A stretch of DNA of 64,000 nt from Mesorhizobium sp. B2-1-8 (GTDB taxonomy: Bacteria; Pseudomonadota; Alphaproteobacteria; Rhizobiales; Rhizobiaceae): positions 5,805,501 to 5,869,500 of the forward strand of contig NZ_CP083952.1 in assembly GCF_006442545.2 (NCBI RefSeq), in the 5' to 3' direction. The notes below the pieces were generated by a model. That model searched no databases, was not told the DNA's origin, and saw only the letters and a program-made list of their open reading frames with translations. Position numbers and translations under genes: made by a program. Numbering within the stretch: position 1 is the stretch's first letter; the number at the start of each line of letters is the position of its first letter. Positions 25,524 through 34,807 of the stretch are shown one piece after another.

Positions 25524-26852
25524 ATGAGATTTACCAGACGCGACGTGATCCGAACCAGCGCCGGTGCGGCGGCTGCCGGAGCAATCGGCAACCGCCTGCT
25601 TGGCACGCCAGCCTTTGCCCAGGATGCGCCGAAATACACGCCCGAAAAAGGCGCCAAGCTCAGGCTCCTTCGCTGGTCGCCGTTTGTCCAGGGCGATGAG
25701 ACCGCCTGGCTGGCGCTGACGAAGAAATTCACTGATGCCACCGGTGTCGAGGTGCGCGTCGACAAGGAGAGCTGGGAGGACATTCGTCCCAAGGCGGCGG
25801 TCGCGGCCAATGTCGGCTCGGGCCCCGACCTGATGTTCGTCTGGTTCGACGATCCCTTCCAATATCCCGACAAGCTCCTCGATGTAACCGATCTCGGAGA
25901 TTATCTGGGCAAGAAGTATGGCGGCTGGCACGAGGGCCCGAAGAGCTACGCCACCAAGGACGGCAAGTTCATCGGCTTGCCGCTGGCCACCATAGGCAAC
26001 GCCATCGTCTACCGCGAGAGCTGGGTCAAGGAGGCCGGTTTCTCCGAGTTCCCGAAAGACACCGACAGCTTCCTCGAATTGTGCAAGGCCGTGCAGGCTA
26101 AAGGCCATCCGGCCGGCTTCACCCATGGGCATGGCGTCGGTGACGGCAACAACTACGCTCATTGGCTGTTGTGGAGCCATGGTGGCAAGATGGTCGACGA
26201 GAACAGCAAGGTGGTGATCAACAGTCCCGAGACGATGAAGGCGATCGAATATGCTCAGGCGCTCTACAAGACCTTCATCCCCGGCACGGAAAGCTGGCTC
26301 GACGTGAACAACAACCGCGCCTTCCTGGCCGGAGAGTTGTCCGTCATCGCCAACGGTATCTCGGCCTATGAAACCGCCAGGATCAACAAGGACAAGGATC
26401 CTAAGTTGACTGAAATGGCCAAGGACATCCGCACCGCTAGCTTGCCGATCGGTCCGATCGGCAAGGCGGTGGAGCTTTACCAGGTCACCTCGGCGGTGAT
26501 CTTCAACTACACGCCCTATCCGAACGCGGCCAAGGCCTATCTGCAGTTCATGTTCGAGGAACCGCAGATGTCGGAATGGATCAAGGGCTCTTCCGGCTAT
26601 TGCTGCCAAACCTTGAAGGCCTACGACGACAATCCGATCTGGAAGGCCGATCCGAACTATGCGCCCTATGCCAAAGCGTCCGCAACGCTGCGCAACAACG
26701 GCTACGCCGGGCCGCTCGGCTACGCTTCGGCCGCCACCATGGCCGACTATGTGCTGGTCGACATGTTCGCCAAGGCGGTGACCGGTCGGGCGACGCCACA
26801 GGAGGCAATGGAAGAGGCCGAGAAGCGCGCCAACCGGTATTACCGGGTTTAG
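25524..26852 (+). CDS. ABC sugar importer substrate-binding protein
   Basis: Extracytoplasmic solute receptor of 442 aa (CUT1, family 1). The leader MRFTRRDVIRTSAGAAAAGA has an Arg pair typical of Tat export, with cleavage expected after PAFA. The second of two ATGs (25524) is chosen because AGGAGG lies 8 bp before it but only 2 bp before the first (25518). The mature part shows the usual receptor segments (LRWSPFVQGDE, DLMFVWFDDPF, GLPLATIGNAIVYRESW). No ligand-specific motif is evident. Two hairpins follow the stop codon and probably set its expression above that of the permeases. Confidence 0.92.
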   Translation: MRFTRRDVIRTSAGAAAAGAIGNRLLGTPAFAQDAPKYTPEKGAKLRLLRWSPFVQGDETAWLALTKKFTDATGVEVRVDKESWEDIRPKAAVAANVGSGPDLMFVWFDDPFQYPDKLLDVTDLGDYLGKKYGGWHEGPKSYATKDGKFIGLPLATIGNAIVYRESWVKEAGFSEFPKDTDSFLELCKAVQAKGHPAGFTHGHGVGDGNNYAHWLLWSHGGKMVDENSKVVINSPETMKAIEYAQALYKTFIPGTESWLDVNNNRAFLAGELSVIANGISAYETARINKDKDPKLTEMAKDIRTASLPIGPIGKAVELYQVTSAVIFNYTPYPNAAKAYLQFMFEEPQMSEWIKGSSGYCCQTLKAYDDNPIWKADPNYAPYAKASATLRNNGYAGPLGYASAATMADYVLVDMFAKAVTGRATPQEAMEEAEKRANRYYRV

Positions 26853-26858
26853 TCCGCA

Positions 26859-26886
26859 CGTCTTCTTCCGTTCACGGAAGAAGACG
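26859..26886 (+). terminator. Stem-loop after the binding-protein gene
   Basis: Perfect 12-bp stem CGTCTTCTTCCG / CGGAAGAAGACG around the tetraloop TTCA, 6 bp after the stop codon, followed by a weak TTGTATTTT tract. It may act as a partial terminator or as a 3' stabiliser of the receptor mRNA. Confidence 0.7.
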
Positions 26887-26978
26887 CTTGTATTTTCGGG
26901 TCGGCCGCAGCGTGGGTCGAGACGTGCCGCCGAAATGCAAGCGCCCTATAAGGAGAGCGCGGGCCGTGAGATCCGCGC

Positions 26979-27017
26979 GCCAGCAGTCTTCTCCACGAAG
27001 GCGGAAAGACTGCTGGC
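26979..27017 (+). repeat. Second stem-loop before the permease genes
   Basis: Perfect 12-bp arms GCCAGCAGTCTT / AAGACTGCTGGC around a 15-nt loop, 35 bp before the first permease start. There is no T-tract, so it is more likely an RNA-processing or stability element than a terminator. Confidence 0.6.
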
Positions 27018-27052
27018 TCCGGCCACTCGATAGCCACCAGAGGAGCTTTTTC

Positions 27053-27991
27053 ATGGCCGTGACAACCGCCGCTGCCCCGCCCCGCCCCTCCTTCTTGTCG
27101 CGCATTGCGGAAAGCCGCGGGCTGCTTAGCTTTGGCTTTATGCTGCCGACAGTGGTGCTGCTGCTGGTCTTCCTGACCTATCCGCTGGGGCTCGGCGTCT
27201 GGCTCGGCTTCACCGACGCCCGCATCGGCAGGCCAGGCGTATTCATCGGCCTGGAAAATTACGAATATCTCTGGGACGACAGCGTGTTCTGGCTGTCCGT
27301 GTTCAACACGCTTCTCTACACGGTGAGCGCGTCGATCCTGAAGTTCGCCCTCGGGCTATGGCTGGCGTTGCTGCTCAACGAGAACCTGCCGTTCAAATCC
27401 TTTTTCCGCGCGGTGGTGCTTCTTCCCTGGGTGGTGCCGACGGTGTTGTCGGCGATCGCTTTCTGGTGGATCTACGATTCGCAGTTCTCGATCATCTCCT
27501 GGGCTCTCAAGCAGATGGGCCTCATCGATCACAACATCAATTTCCTTGGCGATCCGCAGAACGCCCGCGCTTCGGTGATCGCCGCCAATGTCTGGCGCGG
27601 CATTCCCTTCGTCGCCATAACCCTGCTCGCCGGCCTGCAGACGATCCCGCAATCGCTTTACGAAGCCGCCACGCTGGACGGCGCCGGTCGCTGGCAGCTG
27701 TTTCGCTATGTCACCCTGCCGCTGCTGACGCCGATCATCGCCATCACCATGACCTTTTCGGTTCTGTTCACCTTCACCGATTTCCAGCTCATCTATGTGC
27801 TGACGCGCGGCGGCCCGGTGAACGCCACACATCTCATGGCGACGCTTTCTTTCCAACGCGGCATTTCGGGCGGGCAACTCGGTGAAGGCGCCGCGATCGC
27901 CGTGGCGATGATCCCCTTCCTGCTAGGCGCGATCCTGTTCAGCTATTTCGGCCTGCAGCGGCGCAGATGGCAGCAAGGCGGCGGAGATTGA
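27053..27991 (+). CDS. ABC sugar importer permease (MalF type)
   Basis: A 312-aa inner-membrane protein with six predicted helices. The ATP-binding-cassette coupling loop is EAATLDGAGRWQLFRYVTLPLLTP. The start at 27053 has AGAGGAGC upstream. The frame stays open much further 5' but overlaps the end of the receptor gene and the two hairpins, so the shorter form is right. It pairs with the next gene, which starts 1 bp after its stop. Confidence 0.92.
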   Translation: MAVTTAAAPPRPSFLSRIAESRGLLSFGFMLPTVVLLLVFLTYPLGLGVWLGFTDARIGRPGVFIGLENYEYLWDDSVFWLSVFNTLLYTVSASILKFALGLWLALLLNENLPFKSFFRAVVLLPWVVPTVLSAIAFWWIYDSQFSIISWALKQMGLIDHNINFLGDPQNARASVIAANVWRGIPFVAITLLAGLQTIPQSLYEAATLDGAGRWQLFRYVTLPLLTPIIAITMTFSVLFTFTDFQLIYVLTRGGPVNATHLMATLSFQRGISGGQLGEGAAIAVAMIPFLLGAILFSYFGLQRRRWQQGGGD

Positions 27992-27992
27992 G

Positions 27993-28889
27993 ATGGCTCT
28001 AATCAACGCTAAACCGAACCCCGCCGCCGGCGACGACGGTGGCATGACCTATTTGCAAAGCATGCCGCGCCGCGTGGTGACGGTCTACCTTCCGTTGGCG
28101 ATTTTCGTCATCGTGCTGCTCTTTCCCTTCTACTGGATGACGATCACCGCCATCAAACCCAACGCGGAGATGACAAGCTACGATACATCGAGCCCGTTCT
28201 GGGTGGTCCACCCGACGTTGCAGAACATCCGTTACCTGCTGTTCGAGACCTCCTATCCGGGCTGGCTGCTCAACACGACGATCATCTCGGTCGCCGCTAC
28301 CGTGCTTTCGCTCATCGCCGCGGTGTTGGCTGCCTATGCGATCGAGCGGCTGCGCTTTTCCGGGTCGCGCCAGGTCGGGCTCGCCGTCTTTCTCGCCTAC
28401 CTGGTGCCGCCGTCCATCCTGTTCATTCCGCTGTCGGTCATGGTCTTCAATCTCGGGCTTTACGACACGCCTTTTGCCCTGATCCTGACTTATCCGACTT
28501 TCCTGGTGCCTTTCTGCACCTGGTTGCTGATGGGCTATTTTCGTTCCATTCCCTTCGAACTGGAAGAGTGTGCGCTCATCGATGGCGCCAGCCGCTGGCA
28601 GGTGCTGACCAAGATCGTGCTGCCGCTGTCGGTGCCGGGGCTGATCTCCGCCGGTATCTTCGCCTTCACGCTGTCGTGGAACGAGTTCACCTACGCTCTG
28701 ACCTTCATTCAGTCGTCCGAAAACAAGACCGTGCCGGTGGGCGTGCTGACCGAGCTCGTCCGCTCCGACGTCTACGAATGGGGTTCGCTAATGGCCGGCG
28801 CCCTGATCGGATCGCTGCCGGTGGTGATCCTTTATTCCTTCTTCGTCGAGCACTATGTGTCGTCGATGACCGGGGCGGTCAAAGAGTAG
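27993..28889 (+). CDS. ABC sugar importer permease (MalG type)
   Basis: A 298-aa permease with six predicted helices and the coupling loop ECALIDGASRWQVLTKIVLPLSVPG. Typical MalG features include the C-terminal SLPVVILYSFFVEHYV. It is translationally linked to the MalF-type gene (1-bp gap) and is the last gene of the operon. Sequence resembling an integrase remnant follows. Confidence 0.92.
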   Translation: MALINAKPNPAAGDDGGMTYLQSMPRRVVTVYLPLAIFVIVLLFPFYWMTITAIKPNAEMTSYDTSSPFWVVHPTLQNIRYLLFETSYPGWLLNTTIISVAATVLSLIAAVLAAYAIERLRFSGSRQVGLAVFLAYLVPPSILFIPLSVMVFNLGLYDTPFALILTYPTFLVPFCTWLLMGYFRSIPFELEECALIDGASRWQVLTKIVLPLSVPGLISAGIFAFTLSWNEFTYALTFIQSSENKTVPVGVLTELVRSDVYEWGSLMAGALIGSLPVVILYSFFVEHYVSSMTGAVKE

Positions 28890-28982
28890 CCCAGCGCAAT
28901 AGGGCAACTGACAGCAATGGCAATCTCCGGCGTCCCGCCATCGCAACTGAATCCACACGATACGCGGTGGCCGAACACGGCG

Positions 28983-29233
28983 TTAGCAGACGAATTCGCC
29001 AAAACTCTTGGCTTCCTTCAGGCGACGCTTCTCGATCGCTGGTGATCGTCCTTCGCCGATGGCGCGCCTCGCGTCGATGCACTTCTCCCGAGCCCGGGCG
29101 AGTGAAATCCCGTCGCGTCCGTACCCTCCCAGACAGATGGTCTCCCGGCGGCCGTTGAGCCTGTAATCCAAGCGAAAGGAGATCGCGCCACTTGGCATAA
29201 CGCGGACATACATCCCGTCGTGGTCTGCAACTT
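28983..29233 (-). pseudogene. P4-type tyrosine integrase remnant (arm-binding domain only)
   Basis: About 83 codons matching the N-terminal DUF4102 domain of P4-like integrases: YYKVADHDGMYVRVMPSGAI, RLDYRLNGRRETICLG, GISLARAREK and GEGRSPAIEKRR. A stop codon lies directly before the first matching codon, and the catalytic core is absent. It is a relic that marks a former integration event at the left edge of the 29-35 kb island. No tRNA is visible next to it. Confidence 0.75.
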
Positions 29234-29738
29234 TGTAGTACCGTCATGAGCCTGATTGGCCGCGACGGTACTTTTGAAAATTCGTGTGAGCAATATGCCG
29301 AAGGCCTGTCAGGCAGGCCGCCAAAGCCAAGCTCTGCGTACCGATAGTCACCGAGTGTCGGCGAACGGGTTCATTTTTGTTTTCAACGGCTTGCGTCGTA
29401 TTACGGCATAGACTCGGCGGCGTTTGTGTAGGCCTGAATCACTCCCACTCGATTGTTCTAAGCCACGGTAACACATTGATCTAACAATTCTGCGCACGAC
29501 GAAGATCCGTCTCACCGATCCGTCAGAAATTTTCGCTCTTGATTTCAAAGGGAAATTTCGGCGATCCAAAATCCCCTCGGTTCCAGCGACTATCGGCATC
29601 GATTGGTCGATTTTCGACGTTCTTTAGCTGTGCCTTCACGATTAGCCCCGTCGGCAAAGAGGCCGTCACGGCTAGCAAGAGCCTCAACGATACACAGAAG
29701 GGGGGCAGTCTCCGTCGCATGCCTGATCCGTCTCGGAC
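29234..29738. other. Gene-poor, AT-richer stretch
   Basis: No coding signal I can support. Residues 29541-29606 resemble 34507-34570 (about 42 of 64 aligned bases identical, including an exact CGACTATCGG). This may be a pair of old repeats at the two ends of the island. Confidence 0.4.
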
Positions 29739-30611
29739 TTACGCCTTGGCGCCGTTCTGAGCCGCCGCGAAGACGTCGCGAGCAGACGTCGTACCCGCTA
29801 CGTGCTCCGTACCCTCGACTCCGAGGTCCATCCATCCCGCATTCACGGCTTCAAACATTTCTTCGGCAGGTCCGGTGCGGCCCTTCGGGATGCCGAATTG
29901 CTCGAACGCTTCCGCCCACCCTGCGCGCGGCACTGCAAAGGCTTTCACGTCGAGATTGAGGACTTCACCCAATTGCTCCGCGACTTCATCCGCGCTGACC
30001 ATCGAACCAAGCTCGACGACGCGCTGCCCTGACCAAGCTGGCTCGGTCAAAAGGGTTGCGACCTCCGCGCCGATGTCGTTCGTCGCGACCATGGTCGATT
30101 TCCGGTTTGTCGGATTGTAGTAGACCGGTAGCGTTCCGCCCTGGGCAACCTGCAAGCCGTAGAGGAAGTTTTCGAAAAATCCGCCTGCGCGCACAAAGGC
30201 GACCGGGGATTTTAGGTTTCGAAAGCCTTGCTCCAGAAGTGACAAGGCCGTGATCATCCCGAGCCCGTTGATTCTGTTAGCACCCATCGATGAAAGCGCA
30301 ACCACTCGCGGCGGCGCTGCCTTGGTGAGCGCCTCGACATAGTTTGCAATCACGCCCTTTGCCTCTTGGTAATCGGGCGAGGGAGCCCAGACGGCCGGCA
30401 ACATGACGAACGCGCCTTCGACGCCTTTGAGCGCTTGCTCGATGGCTGCCGAATCAGTCCAGTCGCCATCAACCAGCTCCACGCCCTGGTTCGCCCAGCT
30501 TGACGCCTTCTCGCGATTGCGGACCAGTGCGCGTACTTTCTTGCCATGCGCCAACAGATGTTCTGCCGTTGCGCCGCCCACCTTTCCTGTGATTCCCATG
30601 ACTAAAAACAT
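29739..30611 (-). CDS. NmrA-like NAD(P)-binding protein
   Basis: A 290-aa atypical short-chain dehydrogenase. The nucleotide loop GITGKVGGATAEHL is at residues 6-19, and the acidic/basic residue in VRALVRNREKA suggests NADP. The Tyr-x3-Lys catalytic pair of true SDRs is not apparent, as usual in the NmrA/azoreductase-like group (relatives of QorB and YtfG). It starts with a good ribosome site (AGGAGAAAACAC). It ends a four-gene minus-strand operon with AhpD-, SDR- and DoxX-like genes, a combination often seen under redox or quinone/electrophile stress control. Confidence 0.85.
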   Translation of the reverse strand: MFLVMGITGKVGGATAEHLLAHGKKVRALVRNREKASSWANQGVELVDGDWTDSAAIEQALKGVEGAFVMLPAVWAPSPDYQEAKGVIANYVEALTKAAPPRVVALSSMGANRINGLGMITALSLLEQGFRNLKSPVAFVRAGGFFENFLYGLQVAQGGTLPVYYNPTNRKSTMVATNDIGAEVATLLTEPAWSGQRVVELGSMVSADEVAEQLGEVLNLDVKAFAVPRAGWAEAFEQFGIPKGRTGPAEEMFEAVNAGWMDLGVEGTEHVAGTTSARDVFAAAQNGAKA

Positions 30612-30653
30612 GTGTTTTCTCCTGATCTTGAGGGACGGAGCCGCCCAGTTGGT

Positions 30654-31037
30654 TCAACGGACGAGCGGCAGAAGGGACCGGATGCGGGGCGCGCGCAGGT
30701 AAAGGCCGCCCCATGTCATCGCACCCAGAAGCAGGGAAATAATTTCCGGCGGCGACCCCAACTCACCAATGCGGACATGTGCGCAGATCGCACCTCCCAA
30801 AAAGCCCGTCACCAGGATCGCGCCGAGGACTGCCGTGGCCGGGATGGCGTAAAGGATGGCGCAGGCGAGTATGATCGGACCCACGACACGGGTCAGGTCC
30901 ATCGCGAAGCCGGTTTCCTGCAACATGCTCGCGATCTGTGCTGGCGCGAAAAGCTGAATAGTGCCGTCTGCCACCAGAGCGATCACGACAAACGCGCTCA
31001 TTATCCGGCCGGCCCACAGGGCGCTTTGCAAGGTCAT
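30654..31037 (-). CDS. DoxX-like membrane protein
   Basis: A 127-aa protein with four predicted helices (for example RIMSAFVVIALVADG, GPIILACAILYAIPA and LGAILVTGFLGGAICAHVR), matching the DoxX_2 family. ATG 31037 has AGGTG 8 bp upstream; a GTG four codons earlier is possible. DoxX-type proteins are linked to thiosulfate/quinone redox chemistry and oxidative stress resistance. It lies between the SDR and NmrA-like genes of the same operon. Confidence 0.8.
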   Translation of the reverse strand: MTLQSALWAGRIMSAFVVIALVADGTIQLFAPAQIASMLQETGFAMDLTRVVGPIILACAILYAIPATAVLGAILVTGFLGGAICAHVRIGELGSPPEIISLLLGAMTWGGLYLRAPRIRSLLPLVR

Positions 31038-31107
31038 GGTTTCGGGCACCTAACGCAGGTTCATAGTTTGGGACATTGTCGTTCTCCGATGGGTCACGCC
31101 ACCGGAG

Positions 31108-31830
31108 CTATTTCCGCAGCATCATGCCGCCGTCGATCTGCAAGACCTGTCCCGTTGTGTACGTATTGACCATTAGGAAGATATAGGCCGATGCCACTTC
31201 TTCTGGCGTCCCGAGACGCCCCAGTGGATTGATCTGAGAATAGGAGCGTATCCTGGCATCTATGTCCTCACGTGGCTTTGCGCGCCACAAGGCCGTGTCC
31301 ATGAACGCCGGGGCGATGACGTTCACACGCACGCGCGGGCCGAGTTCAGAACCCAATCCTTGCGCCATGGCGGCGAGCGCCTCGTTCGCCACGTAGCTCG
31401 CCGCCGCCTCCTGCGCCCTAACACCGCTCCCCGAGGTGAACGTCATGCTGCCGCTCTCGCGGACGAGGGGTGCGGCAAAACGGGCGATCAGCAGATTGGT
31501 CCAGAACTTCGAATGCAGCACATGCCGCATCGAGTCGAGCGGTGTCTGCAGGAAACCGCCCGCCATGGTGTCGCCGATCATCGAGACAAGATGATCGAAT
31601 TCTGGCAGGGCCGCGATGAAGCTCTCAAGGGCAGCGTGATCATGGGCATCACCCCCGATGGTCTGAACGTCGCCGCCGAGTTTTGACGCCGCATTCGAGA
31701 GCTTCATCGGATCCCGGCCGATGATGACCAGCGAAGCTCCTTGCGCCTGAGCTTGGCGGGCAATCGCCAAACCGATACCGGAGCTGCCGCCAATTACGAC
31801 GACCTTTTTACCCTCAAGTAAAAGTGGCAT
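31108..31830 (-). CDS. Short-chain dehydrogenase/reductase
   Basis: A 240-aa classical SDR. The cofactor loop is VVVIGGSSGIGLAIARQ, and the proximal ASL-x-IIGRD suggests NADP. The catalytic region is degenerate: FTSGSGVRAQEAAASYVANEAL has Ser and Tyr but Asn in place of the usual Lys at Y-x3-K. The substrate is unknown. ATG 31830 with AAGGAG upstream is used rather than the longer frame, which overlaps the AhpD-like gene. It is second in the stress-type operon. Confidence 0.85.
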   Translation of the reverse strand: MPLLLEGKKVVVIGGSSGIGLAIARQAQAQGASLVIIGRDPMKLSNAASKLGGDVQTIGGDAHDHAALESFIAALPEFDHLVSMIGDTMAGGFLQTPLDSMRHVLHSKFWTNLLIARFAAPLVRESGSMTFTSGSGVRAQEAAASYVANEALAAMAQGLGSELGPRVRVNVIAPAFMDTALWRAKPREDIDARIRSYSQINPLGRLGTPEEVASAYIFLMVNTYTTGQVLQIDGGMMLRK

Positions 31831-31901
31831 GGCACAGTTCACTCCTTTGAAGCGAGCGCGGTCACCATTTCGATCGCGGGAATAACGGCGGTGCGGGTGG
31901 G

Positions 31902-32477
31902 TCAGACGGCCGGCTTGAGCTTGCCGGGTACCGTCCATTCTGCGCCCTTCATGAAGCTGTCATTGGGCGTCTGCGCGAGATGGTTCGTGTAGTTTGAGAT
32001 GAGCTTGGTCGCTGCGAGCACGAGAACATCGAGCACGGCGCGGTTGTCATAGCCCCCAGCCTTCAGGGCTTCGACGTCGGCCTCGCTGACCGCGCCGCGC
32101 TGGCGCGTGACCTTGGCGGCGAATTGGCGCAGCGCCTCGAGCTTGGCATCGGCAATCGGCCGGCTCTCGCGGACCGCCGCGATCGCCTCGGGAGCTACCT
32201 TCGCCATCCGCGACAGGTTGGTGTGGCCCGCCATGCAGTAGGTGCACTCGTTCTCGTAGATGACGGCGAGATAGGCGATGTGGCGTTCCTGCGCGGTGAA
32301 GCTGGTCTTTTCGGCGATGCCCCAAAGGGTGTTGTAGGCCTCAAGCGCGGCCGGGCTCTCGGCCAGGACGCGGTGCAGATTGGGTACGAAGCCCCAGGCC
32401 TTCTGGACGCAGTTCAGGATCTCCGCCGAGGCTGCAGGAGCGGTCGCCGTCTCGTGAAGCTTGAAACCGTTAATCAT
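31902..32477 (-). CDS. Carboxymuconolactone decarboxylase / AhpD-like peroxidase-type protein
   Basis: A 191-aa protein with the AhpD-type redox motif in YENECTYCMAGHTNLSRM (Cys-x2-Cys with the nearby His proton relay), so it is likely an alkylhydroperoxidase-like thiol protein. An AAGGAGAGAGATC site precedes ATG 32477. It heads the AhpD-SDR-DoxX-NmrA operon. A broken peroxiredoxin-like gene lies immediately upstream on the same strand. A LysR regulator is divergent at 33.3 kb and probably controls the set. Confidence 0.88.
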   Translation of the reverse strand: MINGFKLHETATAPAASAEILNCVQKAWGFVPNLHRVLAESPAALEAYNTLWGIAEKTSFTAQERHIAYLAVIYENECTYCMAGHTNLSRMAKVAPEAIAAVRESRPIADAKLEALRQFAAKVTRQRGAVSEADVEALKAGGYDNRAVLDVLVLAATKLISNYTNHLAQTPNDSFMKGAEWTVPGKLKPAV

Positions 32478-32739
32478 GATCTCTCTCCTTGTTCTAAAGC
32501 TGCGTTCTAAGGAGAAGTATTGCTCATTCCGCAATCGGTGAGCAGATAGCATGGAGAAATACTTTCTATTCTGAATTGGAATATGGGCAGTGACGCGACT
32601 CCCGGTGCCGAGACATTGTCAGTAGTACGGCCAAGGATTTAAGGCTTAAGACGAGGAATTCTTTGATGGCAGGTTCGCCAGGATCAGCACGAACACGCAG
32701 GACAGCGGACAAGAGCGTGATCATGACCGGCGCACTCCG

Positions 32740-33127
32740 ATGCAGCGCAGTGCCCAGAGCGCGCCGGTGAGGCGGTTGCCAGGGGCAACGTCGATCAGTG
32801 ACAGCACGATCGCCGATGACAAAGGTAGCGGGCGCCGAAATTCCATAACGCCCCGCGACAACGCAGGCGTCGTACAGCACGGGAAGATCCTGGCCGAGTC
32901 GCTCCTCGGCATGACGGCAGACGAGATCGCCAGAAGTACCCCGCCCTCCGTTCCAATCTGCCCGCGCAGTTTGACAGGGCCGCGAGCTGAATGTCGACAT
33001 CGCGTAGTTGCATAGAGGCCAAGAAGGAAAGCATGACCGGCCCCTTCTGAAGCTCAGCCGTCAGAGAAACGGGCTGTCCGCCATGGGTGGTGAGCATGAA
33101 ATCTGGCGCGCGATCGCCAGCGCGCAC
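32740..33127 (-). pseudogene. Degraded peroxiredoxin-like (AhpC/TSA) gene
   Basis: The first 50 codons (RAGDRAPDFMLTTHGGQPV, then LTAELQKGPVMLSF) are a normal thioredoxin-fold start. The cysteine region that should follow is lost. Later parts (DLPVLYDACVVAGRYG, SAPATFVIGDRAV, then SLIDVAPGNRL) occur in other frames. At least two frameshifts are needed, so no functional enzyme is made. It once led the adjacent antioxidant operon. Confidence 0.7.
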
Positions 33128-33265
33128 GCACGGCGCGCCGCTGATCTTTTTTGTCTCCGCGTATCCATAGCCACTCCGGCTCTGCCGGAAGAGAAAATAG
33201 CCATTCCAGGATATGTGTGGCAGAAAGCCCCGTGGCTATATGATCTATTCCAATGAGGCATGCGC

Positions 33266-34174
33266 ATGGACCGGCTGTCGGCGATGGAGGCATTCGTGCT
33301 GGTGATCGATTCCGGCTCCTTCTCGGCCGCGGCGCGCCGTCTCAATGTTGGACAACCGGCGGTCTCGAAATCGGTCGCGCAGCTGGAGGACCGGCTCGGC
33401 GTCAAGTTGCTTCTTCGCTCGCCGCGCGGTCTGGCGCCGACCGAGGCCGGGCTCAATTTCTATGAACGGGCACGGCGCTCGATCGAGGAGGCAGAGGAGG
33501 CAGAGCTGGCGGCGCGCGGCGCCGGGCGCGGCCTCACCGGCAAGCTCAGAATCTGCGCCGCGGTCACTTTCGCGCGCATCCATCTGATTCCGCGTTTACC
33601 GGAATTCTTGGCACGCCATCCAGATCTTGAGATGGAGGTTGTGCTGGACGACCGGAATATCGACCTCGTGCAAGAGGGAATCGACGTGGCTTTACGCATG
33701 GGGCGGCTCGCCGACACGGCGCTGACCGCCCGCCGCATTGCCACAACTCGACATGCCGTGATCGGCACCGCCGCGTATTTCGCGCGGGCCGGCGAGCCTC
33801 GGTCACCCGGCGAACTGATTGCGCATGAGGCGGTGATCTACAGCCAGCGTGGCGGCGGCACGGTCTGGACCTTTCATCGCGACGGGGCAGAAGTGGCGGT
33901 CACGGTCAAAGGCCGGCTGCACGTTACGGCCGCCGAGGGGGTGCGCGCAGCCGTGCTGGCGGACGCCAGCATCGCCATCGCCTCGGATTGGATGTTCGCG
34001 CCCGAACTGACGGCTGGGACGGTCAAGGCGGTGCTCCAGGACTGGGACTTGCCATCAATGGATCTGTGGGCCGTCTATCCCACGGGGCGGGCGGCGACGA
34101 CCAAGGCGCGCACGTTTATCGCCTTCGTCGAGGAGGTGATGCGACAGCCAGCGAGCTCGGGGAGCGCTGCATAG
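33266..34174 (+). CDS. LysR family transcriptional regulator
   Basis: About 302 aa. The N-terminal helix-turn-helix is GSFSAAARRLNVGQPAVSKSV with the dimer helix behind it, and the effector domain starts near residue 90 (GKLRICAAVTFARIHLIP). It belongs to the CrgA-like branch by its DVALRMGRLADTALTARRIA segment. Two ATGs are possible; 33266 has GAGG at 7 bp whereas 33260 has it at 1 bp. It is divergent from the peroxiredoxin pseudogene and the AhpD operon, whose likely regulator it is. Confidence 0.92.
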   Translation: MDRLSAMEAFVLVIDSGSFSAAARRLNVGQPAVSKSVAQLEDRLGVKLLLRSPRGLAPTEAGLNFYERARRSIEEAEEAELAARGAGRGLTGKLRICAAVTFARIHLIPRLPEFLARHPDLEMEVVLDDRNIDLVQEGIDVALRMGRLADTALTARRIATTRHAVIGTAAYFARAGEPRSPGELIAHEAVIYSQRGGGTVWTFHRDGAEVAVTVKGRLHVTAAEGVRAAVLADASIAIASDWMFAPELTAGTVKAVLQDWDLPSMDLWAVYPTGRAATTKARTFIAFVEEVMRQPASSGSAA

Positions 34175-34807
34175 CTTCAACGATAGCCATGCACCGGGTT
34201 AAGCGGCGTCGGAGTATTCCTGATTGGAATGCATAATATCACCAAGCCGCGGCTACGCCGTTGATCTGGAATAGACGAAAGGACTGGAACACACCGAACG
34301 CCATGCGCTTGAAGACACGCTTCACGCAGGGTGTGGCGCAGTGGAGTCAGCCTTCGAGGTCGAGGACAGAGAGTTTCAATGTCCCTTCAATCAAACCGTG
34401 GCCAAGTGGCGCCAGCGGACAGCTCGGAGGCTCGGCGCTAGCTGGTTTATTTCCTATTTGTGACGCACAACGCCGAACCCATCGGCCGTCAAAAAATCAC
34501 ACTTTTGATTTTGGAGGGAAAATCGTTGCAAAAAATACTTGAGGTTTCACCGACTATCGGGACCAATCGGAAGATTTCTCACATTTTGCTGCGTTCGATA
34601 GCGTGCTCCATGGTCTTGAAAAGTACCGTCACCGCCCACCCAAGTAGCGCATTTTTTGTTCCAGAATCAGCGCTTCGCGATAGACCGGCGGGCACGATCC
34701 GCATCACGATGCCAACTGTTGAAATTGCCAATGCGTCTCGCACACTCTATCGCTAGAACCATCCAAAGAGTTCTGTCCGGAACGATTGATCATGGGTGGC
34801 GTGATTA
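34175..34807. other. Gene-free stretch at the island edge
   Basis: 633 bp of lower GC content between LysR and HupE. There are only short random frames, no hairpin terminator and no tRNA. It carries at 34507-34570 the sequence related to 29541-29606. Confidence 0.45.

Noticed and set aside
28890..29738. Possible tRNA attachment site for the integrase
   Set aside because: Inspected on both strands; no cloverleaf or CCA-type end found near the fragment.
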